64,000 nucleotides of DNA from NCBI GenBank assembly GCA_005405945.1, contig BJHW01000001.1:8184001-8248000 (forward strand). The letters are read 5' to 3'. Positions 9,079 through 19,021 of this stretch are shown in pieces; within the stretch, counting starts at the first letter, position 1; each line of letters starts with the position of its first letter. This DNA is from Streptomyces violaceusniger (GTDB lineage: Bacteria; Actinomycetota; Actinomycetes; Streptomycetales; Streptomycetaceae). The translations under genes were made by a program, and so were the position numbers. The notes beneath the pieces were generated by a model. The model was not told the DNA's origin. It made no database searches and worked only from the letters and a program-made list of their open reading frames with translations.

Positions 9079-10547
9079 CCAACAGTCCAGCCGCCGGACC
9101 CGTTCCGCCGCCCGGCTGCCCCGCGCACGCCGCCCCCGCCGAGGCCGGGGGCGCCACCGGATCCCGCGCGGCCGTGCCGATGTACGGCTCCGAGTTCGCG
9201 GACGATCCGCACGGCGCCTATGCGCGGATGCGCGCCACCTTCGGGCCGATCGCACCGGTCGAGCTGTCGCCGGGTGTGTACGCCTCGCTGGTCACCAGCT
9301 ATCAGCTCGGCCTGGAGATCCTGCGCGACACCGAGCGGTTCGCCAAGGACCCGCGCGGCTGGCGGGCGATGCAGGACGGCACCGTGGGGCTGGACAACCC
9401 GGTCGCGCCGATGATGATGTACCGGCCGAACGCTCTGTTCAGCGACGGGGAGGCCCATGCCCGACTGCGCGGGGCGATCACCGACAGCCTGGACCGGGTG
9501 GATCCGCACGCCCTCAGCGAGTACGTCGAGCGCAGCGCGGAGACGCTGATCGACGCCTTCGCCTCCCGGGGCCGGGCCGAGCTGATCACCGAATACGCGT
9601 CGGTGCTCCCGCTGCTGGTCTTCAACCAGCTCTTCGGCGCCCGCCCGGCGGACGGTCCGAAGCTGGTCGAGACGATGATGAAGCTCTTCGACAGCGGCGA
9701 GGACGCGGCGGCGGCCAACGACGAACTGCTCCAGTGGATCTCCGGTCTGGTGGCGGAAAAGCGCGAGCACCTCGCCGCCGACGTCACTTCCTGGCTGATC
9801 GCGCACCCCTCGCAGCTCGCCGACGAGGAGCTGATGCAGCAGATCATCCTGCTGATGGCGGCCGGTACCGACCCCCAGCAGAACCTGATCGCCAACGCCC
9901 TGCGGCTGCTGCTGTCGGACGACCGCTTCGCCGGTGAGCTGTCCGGCGGCAGCATGCCCGTCCAGGACGCCCTGGACGAGGTGCTCTGGAACGATCCGCC
10001 GATGGCCAACTACGGCACCCGGTTCCCCCGGTACGACTGCGAGGTGGCGGGCGTACGGCTGCGCAAGGGCGACCCGGTGCTGATCAGCTACGCGGCGGCC
10101 AACCACGAGGCCGCCCTGGCCTCCGACCGCCGCTCCGGCAACCGGGCCCACCTGGCCTGGAGCGCCGGCGCCCACCGCTGCCCCGCCGAGCGGCCCGCCC
10201 GGGTGATCGCCTCCGTGGCCATCGAGCGGCTGCTGGACCGCCTCCCGGACATGGAACTGGCGGTCCCCGCCGAGCAGCTGACCTGGCGGACCGGACCCTT
10301 CCACCGCGCCCTGGCCGCCCTGCCGGTGCGCTTCCCCGCCCAGGCGGCGGCTCAGGTCGAGCCGTTCGCGGCGTCCGTGTCCAACTCGGCCCCATTCGAC
10401 GCGAGCCCTGGAGGCAGCCAGTGGAAACCCGCCCCATCGTCCTCGACCCCGCCGGCCGCGACATCGTCGGAGAAGCAGCCCGAGTCGCAGCAGGCGGCGA
10501 GGCGACGCTTGTTGAGCTTCCTGACGGCGTGGTGGCGTGGGCAATAA
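9075..10547 (+). CDS. Conservon cytochrome P450, CYP157-like, lacking the ExxR motif
   Basis: 490-residue P450 encoded directly after cvnD (GTG start, AGGAG five bases upstream). The heme loop is present (WSAGAHRCPAE, Cys369), and the I helix reads MAAGTDPQQN. Where other P450s have the invariant K-helix ExxR, this protein has E302-V-L-W305. Loss of ExxR is a known peculiarity of the CYP157 family, whose genes sit with CYP154 genes in conservons. The last about 60 residues are a Ser/Pro-rich tail ending RRRLLSFLTAWWRGQ, which overlaps the next gene in another frame for 127 bases. Natural substrate unknown. Confidence 0.88.
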   Translation: MTNSPAAGPVPPPGCPAHAAPAEAGGATGSRAAVPMYGSEFADDPHGAYARMRATFGPIAPVELSPGVYASLVTSYQLGLEILRDTERFAKDPRGWRAMQDGTVGLDNPVAPMMMYRPNALFSDGEAHARLRGAITDSLDRVDPHALSEYVERSAETLIDAFASRGRAELITEYASVLPLLVFNQLFGARPADGPKLVETMMKLFDSGEDAAAANDELLQWISGLVAEKREHLAADVTSWLIAHPSQLADEELMQQIILLMAAGTDPQQNLIANALRLLLSDDRFAGELSGGSMPVQDALDEVLWNDPPMANYGTRFPRYDCEVAGVRLRKGDPVLISYAAANHEAALASDRRSGNRAHLAWSAGAHRCPAERPARVIASVAIERLLDRLPDMELAVPAEQLTWRTGPFHRALAALPVRFPAQAAAQVEPFAASVSNSAPFDASPGGSQWKPAPSSSTPPAATSSEKQPESQQAARRRLLSFLTAWWRGQ

Positions 10548-11646
10548 CGCGCCAGCGCACGCTCAAACAGCTGCTGACCGACCCCGGGTCTCCAAGGACC
10601 CCCGGCAGCACTGGCCCGCGTGGCAAAACGGTGAGATCTCGCCCGAGTGGCCGCTGATCACCTGGGTCGCCGTGGAGAACATGTTCACGGCCTACGGCGG
10701 CGAGCACCGGCGGCTGCGCACCCTGGTCTCCAAGGCGTTCACCGCCCGGCGCACCGCCGCCCTGCGGCCGCGCATCGAGGAGATCTGCGCCAGGCTCCTG
10801 GACGACCTGGCCGCCGCAGGGCCCGGCGAGGTGGTCGATCTGCGCGAGGCGTACGCGTACCCGCTGCCCATCCAGGTGATCTCCGAGCTGTTCGGGCTCG
10901 AGGACGAGAACCTGCGCGAGCGGATGCGCCGGGTCGTGGACAGCATCTTCCACACCTCCGCCTCCGCGGAGGAGGTCACCGCCACCTACGGCGAGATGTA
11001 CGCCGTCCTCGGCGAGCTGGTGGCCACCAAGCGCGAGCAGCCCGGCGACGACCTGACCAGCGGGCTGATCGCGGTGCGGGACGAGGAGAGCGACTCCAGG
11101 CTCAGCGAGAAGGAGCTGACCGACACCCTCGCCCTGTTCCTCTCGGCCGGCCACGAGACCACGGTCAACCTCCTGGACAACGCCATCCACGCGCTGCTCA
11201 CCCGGCCCGAGCAGCTCGAGCACGTCCGGACGGGCCGGGCCACCTGGGAGGACGTGATCGAGGAGACCCTGCGGCACTCCGCCCCGGTCGCCAATCTGCC
11301 GCTGCGCTACGCCGTGGAGGACATCGAGCTGGACGGCGGCGTGGTGCTGCGCAAGGGCGACGCGATCCTGGCCGCCTACGCGGCCGCCGGACGCGACCCG
11401 GAGGTGCACGGCGAGGACGCGGACGCCTTCGACGTCACCCGGCGGCTCAAGAGCCATCTGGCGTTCGGCCACGGCGTCCATCTGTGCGTCGGCGCCCCGC
11501 TGGGGCGGCTGGAGGCCGCGATCGCGCTCCCGGCGCTCTTCGACCGCTTCCCCGGGCTCACGCTCGCCTCCGGGCAGGAGCCGCTGGAGCCGGTGGAGTC
11601 CTTCATCTCCAACGGCCACCGCACCCTGCCCGCGCGGCTGGCCTGA
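10421..11646 (+). CDS. Conservon cytochrome P450, CYP154-like (one apparent frameshift)
   Basis: About 408 residues once a -1 slip at the C run 10582-10585 is corrected (DPRVSKDPRQHWPAW then reads through). The start is GTG 10421 (METRPIVLDPAG) with GGAGG at 10410-10414. Canonical P450 features are present: I helix SAGHETTVN, K helix ETLR (Glu codon 11264), and heme loop FGHGVHLCVGAPLGRLE with the Cys codon at 11484. Pairing with a CYP157-like gene supports CYP154. It may carry out the monooxygenation while the ExxR-less partner does something else; that division is inference. Confidence 0.88.
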
Positions 11647-11660
11647 CCGCCAGGAGATCC

Positions 11661-11703
11661 CCGCGCCCGCCCGCCCCCTTTCCCGGGGTGGGCGGGTGGG
11701 CGG
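11661..11703 (+). terminator. GC-rich imperfect hairpin after the conservon
   Basis: The C-rich arm 11661-11677 can pair with the G-rich arm 11685-11703, with two bulges. It directly follows the CYP154 stop and precedes the permease start at 11734, so it may separate the two transcription units. Confidence 0.5.
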
Positions 11704-11733
11704 AGGCCGGGGCTACCCCTTACGATCCTCTGC

Positions 11734-13836
11734 GTGTCCAAACTGACCGACCTCCCGAAACGGATCCTGATCGGGCGGGCGCTGCGCAGCGACAAGCTGG
11801 GGGAGACCCTCCTCCCGAAACGCATCGCGCTCCCCGTCTTCGCCTCCGACCCCCTGTCCTCCGTCGCGTACGCGCCGGGGCAGGTGATGATCGTTCTGTC
11901 CGTGGCGGGTGCGTCGGCCTACCACTACAGCCCGTGGATCACGATCGCCATCATCGTGCTGATGTTCACGGTGGTGGCCTCGTACCGCCAGAACGTCCAC
12001 GCGTACCCCAGCGGAGGCGGTGACTACGAGGTCGCCACCACCAACCTCGGCCCCAAGGCGGGGCTGACGGTCGCCAGCGCCCTGCTGGTCGACTACGTCC
12101 TCACGGTGGCGGTGTCGATCTCCTCCGGTGTGGAGAACCTCGGCTCGGCCGTCCCCTTCTTCGTCGAGAACAAGACGCTCTGCGCGGTCGGGATCATCCT
12201 GCTGCTGACGCTGATGAACCTGCGGGGCGTACGGGAGTCGGGCAAGCTCTTCGCGGTCCCGACCTATGTCTTCGTCGGCGGCGTCTTCGCGATGATCCTC
12301 TGGGGCGCCTACCGCGGGCTGGTCCTGGGTGACGACATGAAGGCCCCCACCGCGGGCTTCGAGGTGCACGCCGAGCAGACCGGGCTGGCCGGTTTCGCGC
12401 TGATCTTCCTGCTGCTGCGCGCGTTCTCCGACGGCTGCGCCGCCCTGACCGGCGTCGAGGCGATCAGCAACGGCGTACCCGCCTTCCGCAAGCCCAAGAG
12501 CCGTAACGCGGCCACGACGCTGGCGTTGATGGGCGGCCTCGCCGTGACCATGTTCGTCGGCATCATCACCCTCGCCCTGGCCACCGACGTCAAGATGGCC
12601 GAAAACCCCGCGCAGGACCTGCTGAAGAACGGGGCACCGCTCGGTGCCGACTACACCCAGAACCCGGTGATCTCACAGGTCGCGGCCGCGGTCTTCGGCG
12701 ACGGCTCGTTCTTCTTCGTGGTGCTGGCCGCGGCCACCGCGCTGGTGCTGTTCCTGGCCGCCAACACCGCGTACAACGGCTTCCCGCTGCTCGGCTCGAT
12801 CCTGGCCCAGGACCGCTACCTGCCCCGCCAGCTGCACACCCGCGGCGACCGGCTCGCCTTCTCCAACGGCATCGTGCTGCTGGCCTCGGCCGCCGCCGTC
12901 CTGGTCTACCTCTACGGGGCCGACTCCACCCGGCTGATCCAGCTCTACATCGTCGGCGTCTTCGTCTCGTTCACCCTCAGCCAGACCGGCATGGTGCGGC
13001 ACTGGAACCGCCATCTGGCCACCGAACGGGACCCGAACGTCCGCCGCCGTATGATCCGCTCCCGCGCGATCAACGCCTTCGGCGCCTTCTTCACCGGCCT
13101 GGTGCTGGTCGTGGTGCTGCTGACGAAGTTCACCCACGGCGCCTGGGTCGCCCTGCTCGGCATGGTCATCTTCTACGTCACCATGACGGCCATCAGGCGC
13201 CACTACGACGGCGTCTCCGAGGAGCTCGCGGCCGCCACCGAACAGCTCGACGAGGAGGAGGTGCGCCCCTCCCGGGTGCACTCCATCGTCCTGGTCTCCA
13301 AGGTCCACAAGCCGACGCTGCGCGCCCTGGCCTACGCCAAGCTGATGCGCTCCCACCGGCTGGAAGCCCTGAGCATCAACGTGGACCCAGCCGAGACCAA
13401 GGCGCTCCAGACGGTGTGGCACGAGCGCGGCATAGACGTACCGCTCAAGATCCTCGACTCGCCCTACCGCGAGATCACCCGGCCGGTCATCGACTACGTC
13501 AAGAGCCTGCGCCGGGAGAGCCCGCGCGATGTCGTCTCCGTCTTCATCCCCGAGTACGTGGTCGGCCGCTGGTACGAGCATCTGCTGCACAACCAGAGCG
13601 CGCTGCGGCTCAAGGGGCGGCTGCTGTTCACCCCGGGCGTCATGGTGACCTCCGTACCGTGGCAGCTGGACTCCTCCGAGCTGGCCCGGAAGCGGGCCCG
13701 CAAGCGGGCCGAGTGGAGCGCGCCGGGTGCGGTGCGGCGCGGCCCGGTGATCCCGCCCAAGCGGGAGAAGGGCGAGAAGGGCGAGAAGGGGGCCAAGGGC
13801 GAGACGGGCGTCACCTCGCAGGTGCCGGGTCGCTGA
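11734..13836 (+). CDS. KimA-like APC-superfamily potassium permease
   Basis: 700-residue membrane protein, GTG start, about 12 transmembrane helices. Its N-terminal half closely follows the pattern I remember for Bacillus KimA/YdaO: LIGRALRSDKLGE, ASDPLSSVAYAPGQ, SYRQNVHAYPSGGGDYEV, LLVDYVLTVAVSISSG, SDGCAALTGVEAISNGVPAF, GDRLAFSNGI and FTLSQTGM. KimA is a proton-coupled K+ importer; general databases would probably say amino-acid permease. A cytosolic C-terminal domain (about residues 500-690) follows, ending in a short collagen-like Gly-Glu-Lys repeat (GEKGEKGAKGETG). With kdpDE and two TrkA genes nearby, K+ uptake is the best inference. Transport has not been shown here. Confidence 0.82.
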   Translation: MSKLTDLPKRILIGRALRSDKLGETLLPKRIALPVFASDPLSSVAYAPGQVMIVLSVAGASAYHYSPWITIAIIVLMFTVVASYRQNVHAYPSGGGDYEVATTNLGPKAGLTVASALLVDYVLTVAVSISSGVENLGSAVPFFVENKTLCAVGIILLLTLMNLRGVRESGKLFAVPTYVFVGGVFAMILWGAYRGLVLGDDMKAPTAGFEVHAEQTGLAGFALIFLLLRAFSDGCAALTGVEAISNGVPAFRKPKSRNAATTLALMGGLAVTMFVGIITLALATDVKMAENPAQDLLKNGAPLGADYTQNPVISQVAAAVFGDGSFFFVVLAAATALVLFLAANTAYNGFPLLGSILAQDRYLPRQLHTRGDRLAFSNGIVLLASAAAVLVYLYGADSTRLIQLYIVGVFVSFTLSQTGMVRHWNRHLATERDPNVRRRMIRSRAINAFGAFFTGLVLVVVLLTKFTHGAWVALLGMVIFYVTMTAIRRHYDGVSEELAAATEQLDEEEVRPSRVHSIVLVSKVHKPTLRALAYAKLMRSHRLEALSINVDPAETKALQTVWHERGIDVPLKILDSPYREITRPVIDYVKSLRRESPRDVVSVFIPEYVVGRWYEHLLHNQSALRLKGRLLFTPGVMVTSVPWQLDSSELARKRARKRAEWSAPGAVRRGPVIPPKREKGEKGEKGAKGETGVTSQVPGR

Positions 13837-14005
13837 GCCGGAGCCGTACATCGGCACAGCCCCGCGCCCCTTTCAGACCGCTGCCCTCGGTCCTCCGGCC
13901 GTGACGGGGTGAGGGTCGGCCGTGACGGGTGAGGCCCGGCGCGACGTAGACTGGTGGGCTGTTGTCCCACCGCGCCCCTCACCCCTTCTGGAGCCTGAGC
14001 CCGCC

Positions 14006-15348
14006 ATGCAAAGTGAACCCAAGGCATCGCTGGTCGGCGAGGAGTACGAGGTCGAGGTCGGCCCGGTGGCGCACGGCGGCCACTGCATCGCCCGGACCGC
14101 CGAGGGTCAGGTGCTGTTCGTCCGGCACGCGCTGCCCGGCGAACGGGTCGTCGCCCGGGTGACCGAGGGCGAGGAGGGCGCGCGGTTCCTGCGCGCCGAC
14201 GCGGTGCGGGTGCTGGACGCCTCCAAGGACCGGGTCGAGGCGCCGTGCCCGTTCGCGGGCCCCGGCAAGTGCGGCGGCTGCGACTGGCAGCACGCCGCCC
14301 CGGCGCCCAGCGCAGGCTCAAGGCCGACGTGATCACCGAGCAGCTGGCCCGGCTGGCCGGGCTCACCCCCGAAGAGGCGGGCTGGGACGGCACGGTCGAG
14401 CCCGCGCCCGGCGACAAGGTGGCCCGCGGCGAGGTCCCCGCCTGGCGCACCCGGGTGAGTTACGCGGTGGACGAGCAGGGCCGTCCCGGGCTGCGCCGCC
14501 ACCGCTCGCACGAGGTCGAGCCGATCGACCACTGCCTGATCGCCGCCCCCGGCGTCACCGAACTCGGCGTCGAGAAGCGCGAATGGCCCCAGATCGCCAC
14601 CGTCGAGGCCATCGCCGCCACCGGCTCCTCCGACCGGCAGGTGGTCCTCACCCCGCGCCCCGGCGGGCGGCTGCCGATCGTGGAGCTGGACCGGCCGGTC
14701 TCGGTGCTGCGGGTCAGCGAGTCCCGCGGCCGCGAGCGGACCCGTCTGGTGCACCGCGTCCACGGCCGCCCCTTCGTCCGCGAGCGCGCGGCGGGCCGCA
14801 CCTGGCGGGTCGGCGAGGGCGGCTTCTGGCAGGTCCACTCGAAGGCGGCGGACGTCCTCGTCGAGGCCGTGATGCAGGGTCTGATGCCCCGTAAGGGCGA
14901 GATGGCCCTGGATCTGTACTGCGGCGTCGGCCTCTTCGCGGGCGCGATCGCCGAGCGGGTGGGGGAGCGCGGCGCGGTGCTGGGCATCGAGTCGAGCAAG
15001 CGCGCGGTCGAGGACGCCCGGCACAACCTCCAGGACCTGGAGCGCGTCCGCATCGAGCACGGCAAGGTCGAGCAGGTGCTGCCCCGCACCGGAATCACCG
15101 AGGCCGACCTGATCGTCCTGGACCCGCCCCGCGCGGGCGCGGGCAAGGAGACCGTGACCCGCCTCGCGGCCCTGGGCGCCCGCCGCATCGCCTACGTCGC
15201 CTGCGACCCGGCGGCCCTCGCCCGCGACCTCAAGTACTTCCGCCAGGCGGGCTACGCCCCGCGCCGCATTCGCGCCTTCGACCTCTTCCCGGTGACGCAT
15301 CATGTGGAGTGCGTGGCGGTGCTGGAGCCCGTGCGCGAGGAGCGCTGA
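14006..15348 (+). CDS. TrmA/RlmD-type class I SAM-dependent RNA (uracil-5-)methyltransferase (one apparent frameshift)
   Basis: About 447 residues after correcting a -1 slip near 14298-14305. It begins with a TRAM RNA-binding domain (about 1-65), then the Fe-S-type Cys cluster region (PCPFAGPGKCGGCDWQH). The SAM-binding motif ALDLYCGVGLFAGAIAERV and the catalytic segments VLDPPRAGAGKE and YVACDPAALARDL, with the nucleophilic Cys, follow. The product would methylate uridine C5 in rRNA or tRNA; which position cannot be told. Start ATG 14006 is chosen because upstream in-frame codons lack a Shine-Dalgarno site and the TRAM domain begins here. Confidence 0.88.
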
Positions 15349-15391
15349 GGCGGAAGGCTCCGGCCCGCGCGGCTGTTCTCGTCGGGTGGCG

Positions 15392-16416
15392 TCAGGCGGG
15401 CGGGGCCGGGGCCACGCCCGGGGCGGTCCGGGACGGGGTGCGGGTGAGGGTCCACATCATGGTGCCGCCCGTCAGGACGGCGCACAGGTGGAGGGTGATC
15501 GCGAGGCCCAGACGCTCCGGGAGGACGGCGTCGGGGGCGAGGCGATCGCCACGTACAGGGTGAAGGGCAGTTTCCAGCCGCTCCACGCGAAGAGCGAGCC
15601 GGAGCCGAGCCAGCCGAGGACCGACGGCAGCCAGCGGGGGAGGCGACCGGGGCCCTCCCGGCCCGGGCGGGCGACGGCGAACGCGGCGACCAGTGCCCAG
15701 GTGCCGCAGATCCCGCACAGCAGGCGCCAGGGGGTGCGGCCCTCGTCGGGGTGGGCAAGGCCCGCGGTGCCGCCCGCCGACCAGTACAGCCACATCAGGC
15801 CGACGGCGGCGCCGAGCGCCACGGCCGCCCGGCCGAGCGGCGAGGGAGCGCCGACCCGGCCGGTGAACGCTTCCGGCCAGCGCCTGCGCAGATAGGCGGG
15901 GAGCGCGAGGGCGAGGCCCAGGCCCATGCCGATGAAGCCGAACTGGATCAGGGCGGCCTCCCAGCCGGGCATCCGCGGGTCGCTGTCGCCCCCGGACCCG
16001 GACCCGGAGGTGTCCGGCTCCGACAGCAGTGAGTCGGCCACCGCGTACGGCAGCATCGACACCAGGAACCCCGCGCCGACCCAGGCGCAGAAGAGCAGCG
16101 GCACCCCGGGCAGCCGCATCCCCCACGGCCTGGCCAGGGCCAGTCCGAGAGTGATCCCGATGACGGCCATGCCGACCGTGACGGTGTTGAGCACCACCCA
16201 TTCGGCGAGCCCGAACCCGGCCCCGACGGGCGCGAGTCCGAGCAGTGAGCCGGCCACCCACGACACCTTGATCACGACGTAGGGGGCCATGGCGGCGGAG
16301 CCCCCGTGCGCGGCCAGCCGCCCCATCCGGTCCCACCGGTCCGCCCGGTGGCCCTCCGCGACCGTGTCGCGGAGGGCCACCGCGGCGTTTCGGCGGCCGC
16401 GTGAGCCGCGGATCAC
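15392..16416 (-). CDS. Polytopic membrane protein coupled to MmpL gene (one apparent frameshift)
   Basis: About 341 residues with some eight hydrophobic segments (VIKVSWVAGSLLGLAPVGAGFG, VGMAVIGITLGLALA, IQFGFIGMGLGLALALPAYL, GLMWLYWSAGG and others) and a Gly/Ser/Asp loop near the middle. The GTG start overlaps the stop of the upstream MmpL gene, so the two are co-translated. A -1 slip at the G run 15533-15537 separates the last 50 residues; with one more base they read LERLGLAITLHLCAVLTGG. I do not recognise the family. It may serve the exporter. Confidence 0.72.
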
Positions 16417-18577
16417 ACCCGTACGGTCGCCGCGGTGTCGGTCTCCTCGGCCCGCCCCGGGCCGGAGGCACCGGAGGAGTGGGGGAGTCGAAGCGGTGGT
16501 TGGGCCACCACGCCTTGGAGCCGAGCATCGCGGTCACCGTCGGCACCAGCAGCAGCGCCATGATGAACGCGGTGAGCAGGATGCCGAAGGCGACGGCGAA
16601 GCCCATCTGCTGGAGCATGGTGTTGCTGGCCAGCATCAGCACACCGAAGGTGCCCGCCAGGATGATGGCGGCTGAACCGATCGTCGGCGCCGACTGGGCC
16701 ACCGCGAGCCGGGCCGCCTCGGCCGGGGACTTGCCCTTCCCGACCTCCTCCCGCAATCGGGCCACCATCAGGATGTTGTAGTCCGTGCCGATCGCCACCA
16801 CGAACAGATAGACCACGATCGGCAGCATGAAGAGCAGGCCGTTCTCACCCCTGATGTCCTGGAACAGCCAGACCGTCGAGCCCAGGGTCGCGGCGAAGCC
16901 GAGGCCCACGGCGAGCATCAGGTACAGCGGCGCCACCACGCTGCGCAGCAGCAGGCCGAGGATCAGCATGATGGCCACGCCCGCGACCGGGAACACCAGC
17001 CGGTAGTCGTGGTTGACCGCGTCCTCGATGTCGGCCAGCACCGCGGTCGTCCCGCCCACCAGGGCCTCGGTGCCCTGGGGTGCGGAGTCGTGCGCGGTGT
17101 CCCGCAGCTCCCCGGCCACCAGCGAGATCGCCTTCTCGGAGGCGGGCCGGTACTTCAGCACGACGCTGAACTGGGCCACGTCACCCTTGGGGTTGGGCAC
17201 GGCGGGGGAGACCTCGCCGACGCCCTCGACCCCCTCCAGCTTCTTCCGGAACCCGGTCAGCGCCGCGGCGTCCAGCTTGGCGCCGCCCTCGGACTGGACG
17301 TACACCAGGCTCGGGTCGGACTCACCGGCCGAGAAGCTCTTCTGCAGCTGTGCCATGGCCTGGACGGACTCCAGGTCCTTCGGCAGTGAGCTGTCGGTGT
17401 CGAACTCGGCCTTGAAGCCGAGTGCGCCCACCGCGAGGGCCGCCAGCACACAGGCGGACACCGTGGCGATCAGGCCGGGACGGCGCGAGACCAGGGAGCC
17501 GGTGGCGCCCGCGAGCCGGTTGCGGGGAGCCTGCTTCCACGCCTTGGACGGCCAGAACGCCTTCGTTCCCAGCAGCGAGAACACCGCGGGCACCAGGGTG
17601 AGCGCCGCCACCAGGGTCACCGCGACGGAGATCGCCAGAGAGGGCCCCATGGCGCGCATGCTGCCCATCGTCGACAGCGTCAGGGCGAGGAACGCCACGA
17701 TGACCGCGCCGGCCGCCGACGCGATGGTCTCGCCGACCCGGGAGACCGCCTTGATCAGGGCCTCCTTGGGCTCCTGGCCCTGGCGGAGGTGTTCGCGGTA
17801 GCGGAACAGCAGGAACAGCATGTAGTCCGTGCCGACGCCGAACAGCACCACGATGAGGATCGCGGAGACGCTGCTGTCGGCCTCGAGTCCGAACAGGTCG
17901 CTGGCGGTGGCGATCAGACCCTGGGCCATGATGAACATCACCAGGATCATCAGCACGGGCATCAGCGCGATGAGCGGACTGCGGAAGATGGCGCCGAGCA
18001 GCACGATGATCAGGACCAGGGTGGCCATCATGATCATGGCGTCGGTGTCACCCGAGGACTCGGTGGAGTCGAGCGCCGAGGCCGCCGGACCGGTCACATC
18101 GACCTTCAGCGAGGTGCCCTTCAGCAGTTTGTCGCGGTCCGCGCGCAGATCCTTGACCGACTTCTGGGTGTCCTCGTTGTAGGCGTCCTTCTTGGTCGAA
18201 TAGATGTTGGCCAGCGCCATCCTGCCGTCCTTGGAGACGGCCTCGGGCGTGGTCAGCACGGACTTGAAGGTCTTGTACTTCTTGTCCTGGAACCCCTTGG
18301 TCGCCTTGATGACGGCGGCCTTGTCGGCCTCGGAGAGCTTTCCGCCGTCCGACCGCTGGTAGACCAGGATGGCGGCCGCGCTCTCCTGCTGCGGGAACGC
18401 GTGCTCCTGGAGCTTGGTCACCCGCACCGATTCGTAGTGCGACGGCAGGAAGTCCGCTTGGTCGGTGCTGGACTTCAGCGGTGGGGCAAGGATGGCCAGG
18501 CCGATCGCCGCGATGACCCACAACGCGACGACCAGCCATGGACGGTTGACGGAGAACCGTCCTATTCGCCCGAACAT
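16413..18577 (-). CDS. MMPL/RND-superfamily transporter (one apparent frameshift near its end)
   Basis: About 721 residues, typical of actinomycete MMPL exporters. It has twelve predicted helices in two halves; each half begins with one helix, then an extracytoplasmic domain, then five helices. Diagnostic stretches are FGVGTDYMLFLLFRYREHL and VAIGTDYNILMVARLREEV, the duplicated GTDY motif that holds the proton-relay Asp-Tyr pairs. The start is ATG 18577 (MFGRIGRFSVNRPW) preceded by AAGGAG. A -1 slip at about 16454-16461 is inferred because one more base gives the end AEETDTAATVRV and a stop overlapping the downstream start. Substrate unknown; family members move lipids or hydrophobic compounds. 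Confidence 0.9.
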
Positions 18578-18906
18578 GACGCTCCTTAGGGAGTTAAGGT
18601 TCCAGTAAGAGGGCACGCTAGGACATCCGTTCGGGGTGACACCACGTGTCCCCGTGGAAATCGGCCTGGGGGTGAGGGGGGCTCCGCCAAAGGGTTTAGG
18701 GAGGCGGTCCGCGTCTCGGCATCCGTGCTGATGGCGCCCCTCGAGCCGCGGGCCGACGGCCACCGTCCGAGTTTCGGGGGTCGCGGTGCGGGCGGGGCGT
18801 GAAGTGGGCCGGACTGACATGTAGTTGACAAAATTGACGCGTCCGGCGGCTTCTCGCGGGCGCGTTCCCGCCCGACCCGTCCGCTTCCTGACAACCCACC
18901 CATACG
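18578..18906. other. Intergenic region upstream of the MmpL gene
   Basis: Holds the MmpL promoter region on the minus strand (AAGGAG ribosome site just before the ATG). A 23-base tandem array begins at 18907. No other element was recognised. Confidence 0.45.
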
Positions 18907-19021
18907 CCTCGTCAGGACGCCCCGGAGCGCCTGGTCAGGATGGTCCGCCATGCCTTGCCGGGACGTCCCGGAACACCTTGTCAGGACGCCCTGCTACGCC
19001 TTGCCGGCACTCAGCGTCAGA
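18907..19021. repeat. Five imperfect tandem copies of a 23-base unit
   Basis: Units start at 18907, 18930, 18953, 18976 and 18999, each exactly 23 bases and beginning CCTNGTCAGGA or CCTTGCCGG. The third contains the palindrome CCGGGACGTCCCGG. There are no spacers, so it is not CRISPR-like. The array ends at the stop codon of the minus-strand gene 19017-19541. Confidence 0.75.

Noticed and set aside
10350..10547. C-terminal tail of the CYP157-like P450 as an artefact of a missed frameshift
   Set aside because: No alternative frame gives a sensible earlier stop in this stretch, and Ser/Pro-rich tails ending in Arg/Trp-rich segments fit what I recall of CYP157 proteins. Kept as coding, with the overlap flagged.
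15352..15391. Terminator after the RNA methyltransferase
   Set aside because: Only short, weak complementarity between CGGCCCGCGC and nearby G-rich bases; not convincing.
18907..19021. CRISPR array
   Set aside because: Units are contiguous without spacers, are diverged, and no cas gene is near.
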